Counted from the stretch's first letter, positions 17,528-28,185 are shown. The stretch: 64,000 nucleotides of DNA from DASXIF01 sp036498145 (GCA_963708625.1 CAVPSV010000004.1:248001-312000); one strand, 5' to 3'. Numbers and translations are program-made. Notes: generated from the sequence alone by a model not told the origin.

Positions 17528-17838
17528 GCGATCACTGCCTGCATGTTCTCGACGTAACTGCGCCACGCTCGTCGCTGGCTTGCGAATTCCTTCCGGCCCT
17601 GCGCGGTGAGCGCGTACGTGCGCCGCCGACGGCCCTGCGCCGATTCCAGCGAACTCTCGATGAGCCCGGCGCGCTCGAGCCGGTGCAGCGCGGGATAGAT
17701 CGTGCCCTCGGCCAGGTCGAACTCGCCATCGCTGCGATCACGCAGCGCAGCGATGATCGCGTATCCGTGCGCCGGGCCGTGCCGCAGCACGCCCATCAGC
17801 AGCAGATCCACGCTGGTCTTCGACGACGCGGCTACCAT
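17524..17838 (-). CDS. PadR-family transcriptional regulator
   Basis: A 104-residue winged-helix repressor. The sequence LLLMGVLRHGPAHGYAIIAALRDRSDGEFDLAEGTIYPALHRLERAGLIES is the PadR signature, followed by a GRRRRTYALTAQGRKEF wing. It is coupled to the HAAS membrane protein gene and divergent from an ABC exporter operon, which it may also control. Three CTAGG direct repeats lie just upstream. Confidence 0.92.
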   Translation of the reverse strand: MVAASSKTSVDLLLMGVLRHGPAHGYAIIAALRDRSDGEFDLAEGTIYPALHRLERAGLIESSLESAQGRRRRTYALTAQGRKEFASQRRAWRSYVENMQAVIA

Positions 17839-17849
17839 ACCTCGGTACT

Positions 17850-17877
17850 CTAGGCATCGGCACGCTAGGTGTCTAGG
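17850..17877. promoter_or_regulatory. CTAGG direct-repeat cluster upstream of PadR
   Basis: CTAGG occurs at 17850, 17865 and 17873, within 40 bases upstream of the PadR start and in the gap shared with the ABC operon starting at 18037. CTAG is rare in high-GC genomes, so three copies in 28 bases is notable. A PadR or polymerase site is possible. Confidence 0.35.
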
Positions 17878-18036
17878 GCTGCCGCGGTCGAGAATTCCGT
17901 ACCGATGTCAGGGTCATCCCGGAGGTGCGGTGCCCGGCGGCGGGGCAAGATCACAGCCGCACCGGCGCAGACTCGGTGAACCCTCGCCACATCGGACGCC
18001 GGCCGGCTCAACAACGGAACGCGACAAGGATGCGCC

Positions 18037-18990
18037 ATGCCGATCGAATCGAGCACGGACAGCCAGTGGGCGGTGGAGACCCGCGGCCTGACGAAGCGCT
18101 TCGGGTCGACGGTTGCGGTGGACGGAGTGGATCTGCGCATCCCGCGTGGCTGCGCGTTCGGTTACCTCGGGCCGAACGGTGCCGGTAAGACGACGCTGAT
18201 CCGTGTCCTGCTCGGGCTGACGCACGCCGATGCCGGGCAGATGTCACTGCTGGGTCATCCTGTTCCGCGCGAGCGCGCGGTCGCGTTGGCTCGGGTCGGT
18301 GCGATCGTCGACGAACCCAGATTCCACGGCCACCTGACCGGCCGGCAGAACCTGCAGGTGCTCGCCGCGGCACGGGAACGAGCCGCGCGATCGCGCATCG
18401 AGCCGGCACTGGAACGGGTCGGCATCGCCCATCGCGCAGACGACCGCGTGGCCAAGTACTCGATGGGGATGCGACAGCGCCTCGGTGTCGCTGCCTGCCT
18501 GATCGGCGATCCGCAGCTGCTCATCCTCGATGAACCGATGAACGGGCTCGACCCGGCCGGCATGCACGAGATGCGCGACATGATCCTTTCGCTGGTGGCC
18601 GAGGGCCGCACGGTGGTGCTGTCCTCGCATCTGCTCGACGAGGTGGAACGGACCTGCGACGCGGTCGCCATCGTCGATCGCGGGCAGGTGATCCGGCAGG
18701 GACCGATCGCCGAACTGCTTACCGGGGCGTCGCAGACCCTGGAGATCGAGTGTTCCGATCCGCAGCACGCCGCGGCGCTGATCAGGTCGATCAACCTCGA
18801 GCTGAGCAGCGAGGTCCGTCCGAACGGCGTGTCGATCACGTTGCCGGCGGGCACCCCGCGTGATGCCACCGCCGAGATCGCGCGGGTGCTGGTCACCGGC
18901 GGCATCGAGCTGTACCGGTTGCAACAGACGCAGGCGTCGCTCGAATCGTGGTTCCTGCAGGTCACCAGCCGCCTGGGAGATGTGGCATGA
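18037..18990 (+). CDS. ABC transporter ATP-binding protein
   Basis: The 317-residue ATPase has all standard motifs: Walker A GPNGAGKTT, Q-loop region, signature YSMGMRQRLG (an LSGGQ variant), Walker B LLILDEPMNGLDP, and the switch His in VVLSSHLLDEVE. The C-terminal 90 residues are the extension typical of CcmA/DrrA-like exporters. ATG at 18037 is preceded by AAGGA. It overlaps its membrane partner by ATGA. The substrate is unknown; antibiotic or peptide export is usual for the family. Confidence 0.95.
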   Translation: MPIESSTDSQWAVETRGLTKRFGSTVAVDGVDLRIPRGCAFGYLGPNGAGKTTLIRVLLGLTHADAGQMSLLGHPVPRERAVALARVGAIVDEPRFHGHLTGRQNLQVLAAARERAARSRIEPALERVGIAHRADDRVAKYSMGMRQRLGVAACLIGDPQLLILDEPMNGLDPAGMHEMRDMILSLVAEGRTVVLSSHLLDEVERTCDAVAIVDRGQVIRQGPIAELLTGASQTLEIECSDPQHAAALIRSINLELSSEVRPNGVSITLPAGTPRDATAEIARVLVTGGIELYRLQQTQASLESWFLQVTSRLGDVA

Positions 18991-20162
18991 CCGCCGAACC
19001 CGCTGTGCTCCCCCGGGTACCGAGCCCCGCCGACAGCACGGAAGATCACCGCGGCTCGCCGATACCCACGACGGCGATGATCACGTCACGGTTCATGGAG
19101 CTGCGCCGGCGCCGCGGGTTGATCGCCGGCCTGGCGCTGGTGACGGTCGGCATCCCGACGGTGTTCCTGCTGGTGCGGTTGTTGCTGCACGCGATCGCAC
19201 CGAAGACCTACGGCCCGGCCGGCGGGTACGACATCTACACGGGGCTGACCGCCGGCCTGCTGTACGTGTTCGGGTTCGTTGTCGCGGCGGCACTCGGATG
19301 CACCGCGGGATCGGTGGACCTCACCGAGGGGATGTTCCGGCATCTCGTCGTCACCGGACGGTCGCGGCTGGCGCTGTACCTGGCGCGCATCCCGGCCGGG
19401 CTGGCGATCATCGTTCCGCTCGTCGCCATCGGCTTCTCGGTCGTGTGCGCGGTGTGCGTCTTCGCCGCGCCGAGCACGGTGCGCTTCGACGGTCTGCACC
19501 TGCCGCCGAACATGTCGCTGTCGCAGCTGGAGACGTATGCGGCCAGCAACGCCCAGCAGGTCGTCTGCGACCTCCCGTACAACGGGCCGGTCGATATCAA
19601 CACGCAGTGCGGCGGCCCGAACGGACCGGGCCCGGGCGGTGTGGTGATCAAGCGCGGGCCTGGGGGTGCGGTGTCCAGCAGCCCGGCGCCGAGCACCGTC
19701 GCACCCACCTCGCCGGCCGAGCTGAGGACGCTGGCCATCCAGCTCGCCCAGCAGAACTACGCGGACTACCGGACGCACTTCACCGTTCCGTCCGACTCGT
19801 TGATGGTGAAGACGGGGTTGTGGATCGAACTCGAGGCCGTGGTCGGGTTCATGGTGGGCCTCGGGCTCGGCTCACTGCTCGGGCAACGAACCGTCGGCGT
19901 GGTGCTCATGATCGTCTTGGAAGTGATACTGACGCCGATCTTCATCCGGGCCCGGATACCGCACTTCATCAACGTTCAACGCGGAGTCGTCGGCATCGCC
20001 ACCGCGCACCTGGAACCCGGCAGCCTCCCGCTGGCGTTCGGCGGTGGCGGCGGCGACTTCCGGGTGACGGAGACGACCACAACCGCGGTGCTGGTGATCC
20101 TGGCGTGGCTGATCGGCTGGACCGCGATCGGCGCCTGGCGGATGGTGACCCGAGACGCTTAG
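18987..20162 (+). CDS. ABC-2 type transporter membrane subunit
   Basis: Membrane partner of the preceding ATPase, about 391 residues. After a 35-residue cytoplasmic start there is a first helix near residue 45-70 (GLIAGLALVTVGIPTVFLLVRLLL), and about six helices in all. A large non-membrane loop of roughly 120 residues, rich in Pro, Gly, Ser and Asn (LHLPPNMSLSQLE...VDINTQCGGPNGPGPGG), lies between helices four and five and is probably extracytoplasmic. The start at ATG 18987 overlaps the ATPase stop and has GGGAGA upstream. Confidence 0.88.
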   Translation: MTAEPAVLPRVPSPADSTEDHRGSPIPTTAMITSRFMELRRRRGLIAGLALVTVGIPTVFLLVRLLLHAIAPKTYGPAGGYDIYTGLTAGLLYVFGFVVAAALGCTAGSVDLTEGMFRHLVVTGRSRLALYLARIPAGLAIIVPLVAIGFSVVCAVCVFAAPSTVRFDGLHLPPNMSLSQLETYAASNAQQVVCDLPYNGPVDINTQCGGPNGPGPGGVVIKRGPGGAVSSSPAPSTVAPTSPAELRTLAIQLAQQNYADYRTHFTVPSDSLMVKTGLWIELEAVVGFMVGLGLGSLLGQRTVGVVLMIVLEVILTPIFIRARIPHFINVQRGVVGIATAHLEPGSLPLAFGGGGGDFRVTETTTTAVLVILAWLIGWTAIGAWRMVTRDA

Positions 20163-20222
20163 CGGCGTTCGACGCACCACAGCTGGTGCTGCGAGCGCCT
20201 GATCGGGTCGAGAATCGCCTAC

Positions 20223-21467
20223 GTGGACGACGACACGGCGCCGCCGGGGGATGCAGCGCAGCCGGATGATTGCGCGCCGGCCGAGGTCGAGTACCTCGAT
20301 CTCGGGTCGCGAGGCGGGGGTCTGCTGTCCCGGGGCCGCGGGTCGGGTGCCAGGCGTCGCCCGCCACGCTGGGTATGGCTACTGGTCGCCGCGGCGCTGG
20401 CGACGGTCGTCAGCCTCGTCGTCGTGAACACCGGGCACAGCCATCGCGCCGTGTCGACGGCACGCTCGGCCGTGCCAACGACTGCGGTGCTGACGCAGGC
20501 ACCGGCCGGCCCGCCGCTCGACCTCCCGGCGTCGGTGACCGTCACCGATCTCGGGCATCCGTTGCTGCCGGGTTCGAACGGGTGGGATCTGTTCGGCCTC
20601 AGTGAAGGGGTCGTCGTCCGCGTCGAGCTCGCCCGCGGACGGGTGACCACGACCCGGATCCCGTCCCTGCTGAGCACCGGCCCGGTGTCGTTCGTGCCGG
20701 TGGACGGCGAGGTGCTGATCCGGCCGATCGATGTCGTGCCGGGCTACCTCGTGCCGGACGGGCAGCCGGCGCAGCCGATGCCGAACAGCCTCGCGGACAG
20801 TGGCCCGATCTTCGCCGGTCCGGATGCGTACCACATCTGGGTGCAGTCCGGCGTGACCGACAATCCATCGATGGTGCTGACCGCACTGTCCGGATCGCAC
20901 ACCGACGAAACGATCCCGCTGGTGACGGAACGCAATCAGCCGGTGGCCGGTGACGGTGCAGGCTACTTGCTGCTCCAGCCCAGCGACGGCGGTTTGCTGG
21001 ATGCGCGCCCGAACGGCCTGCATCAGATCACCGACGGGTATTTCGTCGCCGGGGGCCGCACCGGGTGGCTAGTCGCCGAATGCGACGCCAGCCATGAATG
21101 CAAACGGGTGCTGGTCAACAGCGCGACCGGCGCCCGGCACGTTGTCGACACCGTGTCCGACTCCAATTCCCCGTACGGCGTCATCTCCCCCACCGGAAGC
21201 ACGGCGGCGATGTACGACGTCGGGGCGGACGGTCACCTTTCGCTGTACCTGCTGGATCTGGCGACGGGTGCTCGGCGTCCCGTCGCGGTGGACGTCGATC
21301 AGCTGGTCACCGCGGGCAGCCTGATCTGGTCACCGGACGGCCGGTTGCTGCTCGCCGTCACCTCCGGCGGTGGTGTCGACGTGGTGACTGCCTCGACCGG
21401 CCACGTCACCCCGCTGGACGCCGACCTGCCGCCGCTGCTGCAGCTCGCGGCGCGATCGGCTTCCTAG
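20223..21467 (+). CDS. Membrane-anchored protein with propeller-like extracellular domain
   Basis: A 414-residue type II membrane protein. The first 50 residues are acidic then basic, followed by one membrane helix (WVWLLVAAALATVVSLVVV). The rest looks extracellular, with repeated strands such as LVPDGQPAQPMPNS, AAMYDVGADGHLSLYLLDLATGARRPV and LIWSPDGRLLLAVTSGGGVDVV. The latter resemble WD40/PD40 beta-propeller blades. I do not recognise a specific family. It starts with GTG at 20223 and follows the ABC operon by 60 bases in the same direction, so co-transcription is possible. Confidence 0.78.
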   Translation: MDDDTAPPGDAAQPDDCAPAEVEYLDLGSRGGGLLSRGRGSGARRRPPRWVWLLVAAALATVVSLVVVNTGHSHRAVSTARSAVPTTAVLTQAPAGPPLDLPASVTVTDLGHPLLPGSNGWDLFGLSEGVVVRVELARGRVTTTRIPSLLSTGPVSFVPVDGEVLIRPIDVVPGYLVPDGQPAQPMPNSLADSGPIFAGPDAYHIWVQSGVTDNPSMVLTALSGSHTDETIPLVTERNQPVAGDGAGYLLLQPSDGGLLDARPNGLHQITDGYFVAGGRTGWLVAECDASHECKRVLVNSATGARHVVDTVSDSNSPYGVISPTGSTAAMYDVGADGHLSLYLLDLATGARRPVAVDVDQLVTAGSLIWSPDGRLLLAVTSGGGVDVVTASTGHVTPLDADLPPLLQLAARSAS

Positions 21468-21469
21468 CG

Positions 21470-21487
21470 CTCGGCCATGCCGCCGAG
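21470..21487. terminator. Weak hairpin between convergent genes
   Basis: CTCGGC and GCCGAG can pair around a 6-base loop in the 33-base gap between two convergent genes. There is no U-run. Confidence 0.25.
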
Positions 21488-21500
21488 GTGAGTCGAGCCG

Positions 21501-22397
21501 CTACTTGGAGTACTTCTTCAGCACGGTCTCGAATTCGGCGAGTGCTTTGACGAAGTCGGAGTACTTCATCAGGCTGTTGCTGTATTGCAGCGCGAACGTC
21601 GTCAGCGCTCGCGTGACCGAGGCTGTGTCGGTCGCGCCCTTCAGGCCCAGCTGAATCTTCTTGGTGGCGGTATTGCCCGGCTCGTCACCCACGGTGTCGA
21701 CCCACGGCAGCTGGTTGAAATCAGCCATCGCGCTGCCGGGCCGGATCATCTTCGTCAGCTCGGGGAAGTTCTTGACGAGGATCTGGTCCCACAGCCGCGG
21801 GGTGGTCCGCAGTGTCCGCGCCGCGCCGTCCGAACCCCACATCTCGTGGACGAGTTCGAGGCGCGGGTCGGCTTCGAGGCGCTTGATGTCGCCGAGCACT
21901 TCCTGCCGGTGTCCTTCGGTGCTGGCGGCCAGCTTCTTCTCGACCGTCTGCTTCCAGTAGGCCGAGCCCTTCAGGTGCTTCTTGAACTCGTCGAAGATGG
22001 CGACCCGCTGCTTGGTGGCGATCGCGCCTTGCAACTTGATGCCCGCGCGGAAGTTGGCCAGATCGGATTCGAGCTTCGTCAGCACCGCAAGCACCGCCTT
22101 GTTGCCGGCGAAGGTGGACTTGGCCGCGGTGATCTTGGTCTGCACGGTGCCGGCCGCGGCGTCGATCTTCTTCGCCTGGGTCTGCATGACCTTGTCGAAC
22201 TGGGCGAGCCGCTTCTCGAACAGGATCGGGTCGTAGGTCTCGGTGCCGAGCTTTGCCGGGTCCAGCATGAAGCCGCTGCCGTTGAATTCCTTCTCCATCG
22301 CCGTCAGCGCCTCACCGATCCCGGTGGGCTTCGCCTTGGCAAATAGACCTTTGTTCTTTTGCCACTGTTTGTTGGTCAATTCGGACGGAAACGACAT
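21501..22397 (-). CDS. Lysine-rich helical protein, WQ/GEAL family (member 1)
   Basis: A 298-residue cytoplasmic-looking protein with no signal peptide, rich in Lys, Ala and Thr, and predicted mostly helical. I do not recognise it. Its start (TNKQWQKNKGLFAKAKPTGIGEALTAM) aligns with two other genes in this window, at 36646 and 43782, which share W-Q near residue 12 and [SG][IV]G[DE]A[IL] near residue 28. The body is a series of amphipathic helices with coiled-coil character (FDKVMQTQAKKIDAAAGTVQTKITAAKS). It is divergent from the giant secreted repeat protein gene, with an array of 11-bp repeats between them. Codon use favours AAG strongly. Confidence 0.75.
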   Translation of the reverse strand: MSFPSELTNKQWQKNKGLFAKAKPTGIGEALTAMEKEFNGSGFMLDPAKLGTETYDPILFEKRLAQFDKVMQTQAKKIDAAAGTVQTKITAAKSTFAGNKAVLAVLTKLESDLANFRAGIKLQGAIATKQRVAIFDEFKKHLKGSAYWKQTVEKKLAASTEGHRQEVLGDIKRLEADPRLELVHEMWGSDGAARTLRTTPRLWDQILVKNFPELTKMIRPGSAMADFNQLPWVDTVGDEPGNTATKKIQLGLKGATDTASVTRALTTFALQYSNSLMKYSDFVKALAEFETVLKKYSK

Positions 22398-22805
22398 TAC
22401 GACTTCCCCTTCCCCCGGTGCACCCAGTCGTGTGCGCGATCATCTTCGTGGACGTTTTCGGTGCTGACAAGCACTTGCACGCAGGCTTGGCGGGTTCCGA
22501 GCGCGAACCCGGCGACCCCGGCGGACCAGCTATTTGTTACCTGATGTTAGATCTACGCTAATTACGCGTTAGTTCTGCGCTAATCGCATGTGAGATCCAC
22601 GCTAAATTGACGTGAGATCGCCGCTAATTATCATTACCCAATGCGGTCTTTACATGAAGCAGCAAACGGCGCGTTTACGACGCATACCGCGCCGTGATTC
22701 GGCACGCGTTGATCGAGTCCCTAGGAAAACCTTGTGAATTCGTCCGCATTCCGATATTCCATTCCCTGGCCTAGCGCAGGCGCGCAACCCGGGGTGGGGG
22801 TTCTA
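22398..22805. other. AT-rich divergent intergenic region
   Basis: The 408 bases between the helical-protein gene and the giant repeat-protein gene hold no gene that I can support. The stretch 22530-22660 is far richer in A and T than the rest of the window and contains the 11/22-bp repeat array described separately. The last 70 bases could encode an in-frame upstream extension of the giant protein (GTG at 22734), but the signal peptide begins at 22806. Confidence 0.7.
22547..22634. repeat. Eight 11-bp units forming four 22-bp tandem repeats
   Basis: The array alternates two kinds of 11-mers in exact phase. T[TG]AG[AT]TC...CG starts at 22547, 22569, 22591 and 22613. CTAA.......[GT] starts at 22558, 22580, 22602 and 22624. 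Read together they give four imperfect 22-bp direct repeats. Each T[TG]AG faces the next CTAA as a half-palindrome with a 7-base spacer. One unit equals about one helical turn, so bound proteins would line up on one DNA face. This looks like a multi-site operator in the promoter region shared by the two divergent genes. Head-to-tail binding by a MerR/BldC-like protein is one possible model. Confidence 0.75.
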
Positions 22806-25800
22806 ATGAGGGGTAAGGGCTTCGTTTCGGTCGCGTTCGTCGCGATCATGTCGATGGTCGCCGTCGGGGCGCAGGTGTTACCAGCCAGTCCCGCGTCCGC
22901 ATCGGTGCAGTCGGCTCCGGCCGCCGCGGCGACCTTGGCAAGCACTCCGCTCACCGGCAAGGGCGGCACCGCTCTGCCCTACACCGGCAAGCCACCGGCG
23001 TCGTGTGCCACCCCACCGAGCAGCCCGAACGCCACCCCCGAAAACCGCAATCGGTTCATCTCGCTGTGGGCTCCGCGACTGGCGAACAAGGCGTGGTTCG
23101 ACAACTTCACCCAAGAGACCACCGTGCCGGCGAGCATCCAGGCTGAAGGCTTCCAAGCGATGGATCAGCCCACGCAGGCATGGCTGGTCGCCTGCCTGGT
23201 GGACAACGTGCTCGCCGCGGCCCACCAGAAGGCCACCGAGTCGCAGGTCGGCGGGTACCAGATCGCCCTCGACCTGGTGATCTTCGACAAGAGCGGCATC
23301 GCCTCGGCCAAGCAGAAGCTGAACCAGACAACGCCGCACAAGGAGACGACCGGCCCGGCACCGTCGAGTGCCCTGTCCAAGTCGAACAAGGACGCGGCGC
23401 TCTATCGGCTCGGTCACAGCCCAACCATTACTTCCGCGTCGCTGCCCAAGGTGACGCGGACGGTGCAGAAGGCGACGAAGGCGACCGTCCAGGCGGCGTC
23501 CGCGCCCTCGGCGCGGTTGCAGTCACTGCAGGGCGCGCAGCAGCAGGCGCCGGTCTCGGTCACCCCGAAGGTCCTCAACAGTGCCAAGTTCGTCCGGGCG
23601 AACGAGAACGCCGCCTCGACGAACCGTGCTGCGGCCACACCGAAGGTCGTCCAATCGACGCCAGCGGTGACCGGGCCGACCGTGCACGCGGTCAACCCGA
23701 ACTCGCTGTTCAGCACGCTGCTCAGCGCGCTGACGGTGACGATCCTGCCGGCGATCCTCAACGCGCTCGACCAGTTGGAGCAGATCGTCGCCACGATCGA
23801 GCAGACGCTGTTCACCGTGCCACCACTGAACATCGTCGCCACGCTCTTCTACCGCGTCTGCGCCGAGTCGGCGACGCTGCCGCTGGAGTGCAGCATCCTG
23901 CTGCCGATCGGGGTGCCGATCCCGGCCGACGTCAACGGCGACCACGTGCCTGATGTGCTCGCCGAACTGATCCCCTACGTCGGTGGCACCAACCCGGCCG
24001 ACGTGAACATCTCGCTGTCGGTCACCCGGATCAAGACCGCCGGCCTGCTGCCCGCGCACGTGTTCTTCGTCTACGACGTGCCGATCATCAACAAGCGGGT
24101 CGAGTTCGGGTACGACGGGCGCTCCTCGACGCTGGCCAACCAGTCGAACACGACGCTGACGCTGCATCACGCCTACACCGCACTGACCGGTGATGTGGAC
24201 GTGAGCGCGTCGGTCGTGAACAAGAAGCCGGGTGCCACCGAGGCGCTCACCTTCGCGGTGAAGGACCTGATCGGCGGCTCGATCGGCCACCAGCCGACCG
24301 AGGCGAACCCGATGGCCGGCGCCGCGCAGTTCTCGCCGTTCCCGACCAAGTTCACCGCGGAAGCTCACCTGACGCACGGCGGAAGCAGCGGTAAGGACGA
24401 GGACGTGTTCACGGTGACGTCCTCGACGCCGTCCACGGTGAACGCTGTCTTCGACCAGGACACCACCACGACGACGCCACAGACCCACCGGCAGTTCACC
24501 GCGCTCATCGACAAGCTGCCGACGTCGGTGATCGTCGACCTCGTGCAGAACAGCAGCGGCGTGCAGACGATCACCTACACGGCCAGTGCGGCGATCGCAC
24601 ACGTGCAGGCCAGCGACACCGACACACCGGACTCCAGCCAGCCCACCAGTTACACGCAGAGCATCTACGACGTGTTAGGTGTGCCATCGTCGGTCAAGGT
24701 GACGTTAAATACGTCGGCGAGCGCACAGGACGTGCTCTACCAGGCGTCGTCGAAGGTCACCCAGGTCAGCTTCACCACGCAGACCTACCTGGCCGGCGTG
24801 CTCCAGTCGGACATCACCGCGCAGGCGCTGCAGATCCCGACGATGGTGCACTTCAACATGGCGACCAGCCCGGACGTCAGCACGTATACCTACAACTCGA
24901 ACGCGGTGCTGCCGAACGTCACGTTCTCGATGTACGACAAGAGCCAGGACGAGACCAACGTGGTCGCGACCGTGACCAACATCCCGACCCAGCTTCAGTT
25001 CACCCAGACCAAGAGCACCGGCACCTACGACTTCTCCGCCAACAACCCGATCGGCGTGATCCAGGCCGACCTGACCCGCGGCGGCGGCTCGGTGCTGGGG
25101 ATCACCGGTGAGGACCACGCCACCGTCTACAAGCGCGGGGACGGGCTGGGCGCGGAGTTCCAGCTGTCCGGATTCCAGGCCGCGCACTTCGACGGATCGC
25201 AGAAGACCACGCTGTCCATGGTGCTGAACCCGGGCACGCAGCCGTTCCAGGCCATCGCCGACCTGGACAGCCCGAACGTGTACGCCACGGCACACGTGTC
25301 GGCGCTGCCCAGTTCGATGGCGGTCACCATCGACCCGGTCGGCGGCTCGGCGACCTACAGTGCGTCCAGCATCATTCCGGAACTCGACGGCGCGTTCACC
25401 CAGCGCGACACCAGCACCACGGCCAACTTCACCCTGAACAACCTGCCCAAGAACATCGCGGCTACCTGGGCGATCACCGGCACCAACCCGCAGGTGACGT
25501 ACTCGGCGGACTCGCAGCTCGGCGAGATCCAGGGCTTCTACCAGCAGGCGCCGGGCGGGCTGTCCTTCTCGGCGACCATCACCAACCTGCCGAACTACAT
25601 GCTGATCAGCGGCACCACGCCGATCGTGTTCGACGCACGCACCTCCTCGGGTGCGAGTTCGGGCTCGGGCAGCATCGGTTCGATTCAGTTCTCCTTCGCC
25701 AGCGACGGCAACTTCGAGCCGGCACCGACCACGGATGACTACGCCCTGCTCGACACCACCGGTGCGCAGACGCACGCCAATGTGCTCTACCACGGGCTGT

Positions 25801-28185
25801 CCTACATCAACATCAATTCCGCCAGTGGCCAGTTGCACGCCGAGGTGCGCAACTCCGCGCCGCGGTTGTTCCGGATGTTCGTCACCACGCCTGACCTGAG
25901 CGCGAACGGGTTCATCAACGCGGTGCCCGCCGACGTGAAGGTGGACATGGTCGGCAACGACATCCAGTACCACGCCAGCTCGACGATCAGCGAGATCTTC
26001 ACCCATCTCACCCGCAGCACCGGTGACACGATCAGTGCCGATGTCACCGGCATCCCGTCGTCGATCGACCTGACCTTCGACGCCGCCAGCTCGCAGATCG
26101 TCTGGTCGTCCTCGTCCGTCGTGTCCGGCATCTCGATCTCGGCGCACCTGACCGCCGGCCACCCTGGGCACGCCACAGGCGTTCGACGGAACGTTGACGA
26201 TCACCAGCATCCCGACGGCGTGGAGCGTCGGCTACGGCAACGGAAACGTCGACTTCACCACCAACGGTTCCGGGATCGGCCAGATCGCGGCAACGGTGAC
26301 CAACCACGGCATCGTGTCCACGCTGCCTGGTGATCACCTCAGCGTGTTCTACGACCAGGGCTCCGGCCAGCTCGACGCGAGTCTCCAGGTGAGCAACCTG
26401 AAGAGCATCCATTTCCACAAGCTCACCGACAACAACGGTGGTGGCTTCTCCGCCGGTCTGAACATGGGTAGCGGCGGCAGCCTGGGCCTGAGTGCGCAGA
26501 TCAACCTCGGCACCAACAGCCTGAGCGCGAACGGCAGCTTCGACCACCTGCCCTCGGCGATTTCGCTGATCAGCGACGGGGGCCACGTCACGTACAGCGG
26601 CAACCTCAACCCGACGCTGAACCTGTCCATCGCCGCCGGGGACAACGCCGCCATCGCCGCGACGCCGGCACCGAGCAACGTCAACGGCATCTCGATCCGC
26701 GACGGCAAAGCCGGTTCCGCGATCGCGATCAAGGCGAACATCTCCCTGGTCGGCCTGCCCACCGCGCTGGACTTCAACACGGTCACCGGCATCTACACGG
26801 TGACCAACTACGCGCCGGGGACGGTCAACCCGCTGACCTTGGACGTGCAGCTCAGCGCGCTGACGCCACAGCCGGCGACGCTGTACGCGACCCAGGCGTT
26901 CACGACGTCGCCGGTGAGCTTCACGTTCGGCCCGATGACCACGACGGCGAACGCCGACGCGTCGCACACGACGAACATCCTGTACTCGGCGACCAGCGAC
27001 CTGGGCGCGTTCGACGCCGAGGCAACGTACGGCTCCGCGCCCATGGGCGTGGACGCCCAGCTGCACATCGCCAAGATTCCGCACACGGTCAACGTGGCCG
27101 TCAACTTCGGCGACGGCACCGACTCGGTTCACATCGCCAACAGCAGCGGGATCGACGAAAGCGACGGGATCGGCGACATCAAGGCCTCCTTCCGCTACAT
27201 CAACGACACCGCAGCTTCGTCGATGGCCTTCGACGCGTCGGCAGCACTGACGATGGTGCCGGCGACGGTCGACATGGTCATCGGCCGGGGCAGTTCGCAG
27301 ATCAACGGTGGCACCGACTCCGCACCCGACTTCAGTTACACGGCAAGTTCGGCCGGCATGGGAATCACCGCTTTCGCCGACGGGTACATCGTCAATCCCG
27401 GTTCCTTGTCGGTAACCGCGGCGGTCAGTTTGATCGTCACCAACATCGGCTCCCAGGTGACGGCGACCCTCAACGGCACCGACATCCATCTCACGTCGTC
27501 GCCGAAAACCACGTCGTTCCTGCTCGACGCCGCAGCCGACATCGTGTTCACGGTGGGCCTGAACGGAAGCTTCGTCGGCTTCACCAACACGGGGTCGTTG
27601 ACGGTCAACGCAAACATCTCGGACCTGACCATCGGCTTCGAGAACGCGTCCGTACTCGACGTGAACCTGGGCGTCACTACCGGCCTCACCGGTGACTTCA
27701 CGCAGTTCACCCTCGGGGAGACCAGCGACACGCAGGTCAGCGTCTGGGACAACCTGGACCTGTGCCTGGACTTCCCGCTCGGGATCGGCACTGAGTGCTT
27801 CAACGTGTTCTCGATGGGCGACGCGGCGCACCCGGCGAACTGGGACCTGATGAACGTGATCGACCACTGGCACCTGGACATCGACCAGGAAGGAACCATC
27901 TTCCACATCCCGGCACTGGAGTTCGGGGTCGCGAACTGCGGCGTCGACGTCACCGCCAACCCGAACGCACCGGCGACAGACGCGAACCGCAACGTCAATC
28001 AGATGGTCCTTGGCACGCCACCGTCCGGTCAGGACGGTCTGCCGGCCGCGTGGTTGATCACGCCGGACCCACAGATCGGCGGGTTCACGCTGCCGGACTT
28101 CGCGCTCGACGCCGTCGCATTCTTCGAGTCGCCGTACGGCAACCACATCGGAGCGGGCTTCTCGTGCGACTGGGGACCGTTCTGA
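22806..28185 (+). CDS. Giant secreted repeat protein, frameshifted near 26160
   Basis: Together the two parts encode about 1,790 residues. The signal peptide MRGKGFVSVAFVAIMSMVAVGAQV ends near an ASASV site; ATG 22806 is chosen for this. Residues 40-330 are a mainly helical N-domain, followed by a DVNGDHVPDV calcium-loop-like motif. Then come at least 14 repeats of about 75-110 residues. Each is marked by a P[ST]x[hydrophobic] strand start and a YxASSxIxx[IV] strand, for example PSSMAVTIDPVGGSATYSAS and PADVKVDMVGNDIQYHAS. The C-terminal domain has several Cys. At 26157-26164 the frame is lost, and removing one c in ggccaccc gives TAGTLGTPQAFDGTLTITS and continuity to 28185. I do not recognise the family; an extracellular beta-solenoid is likely. 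Confidence 0.75.

Noticed and set aside
22547..22634. Short direct repeats considered as a CRISPR array or plasmid iterons
   Set aside because: Units are contiguous without spacers and no cas or replication gene is near; the position in a divergent promoter gap fits an operator better.
24705..26210. Long antisense frames across the giant repeat gene and other genes
   Set aside because: In high-GC DNA, frames opposite to real genes stay open by codon bias. They lack ribosome sites and have Arg/Gly/Val-rich composition.
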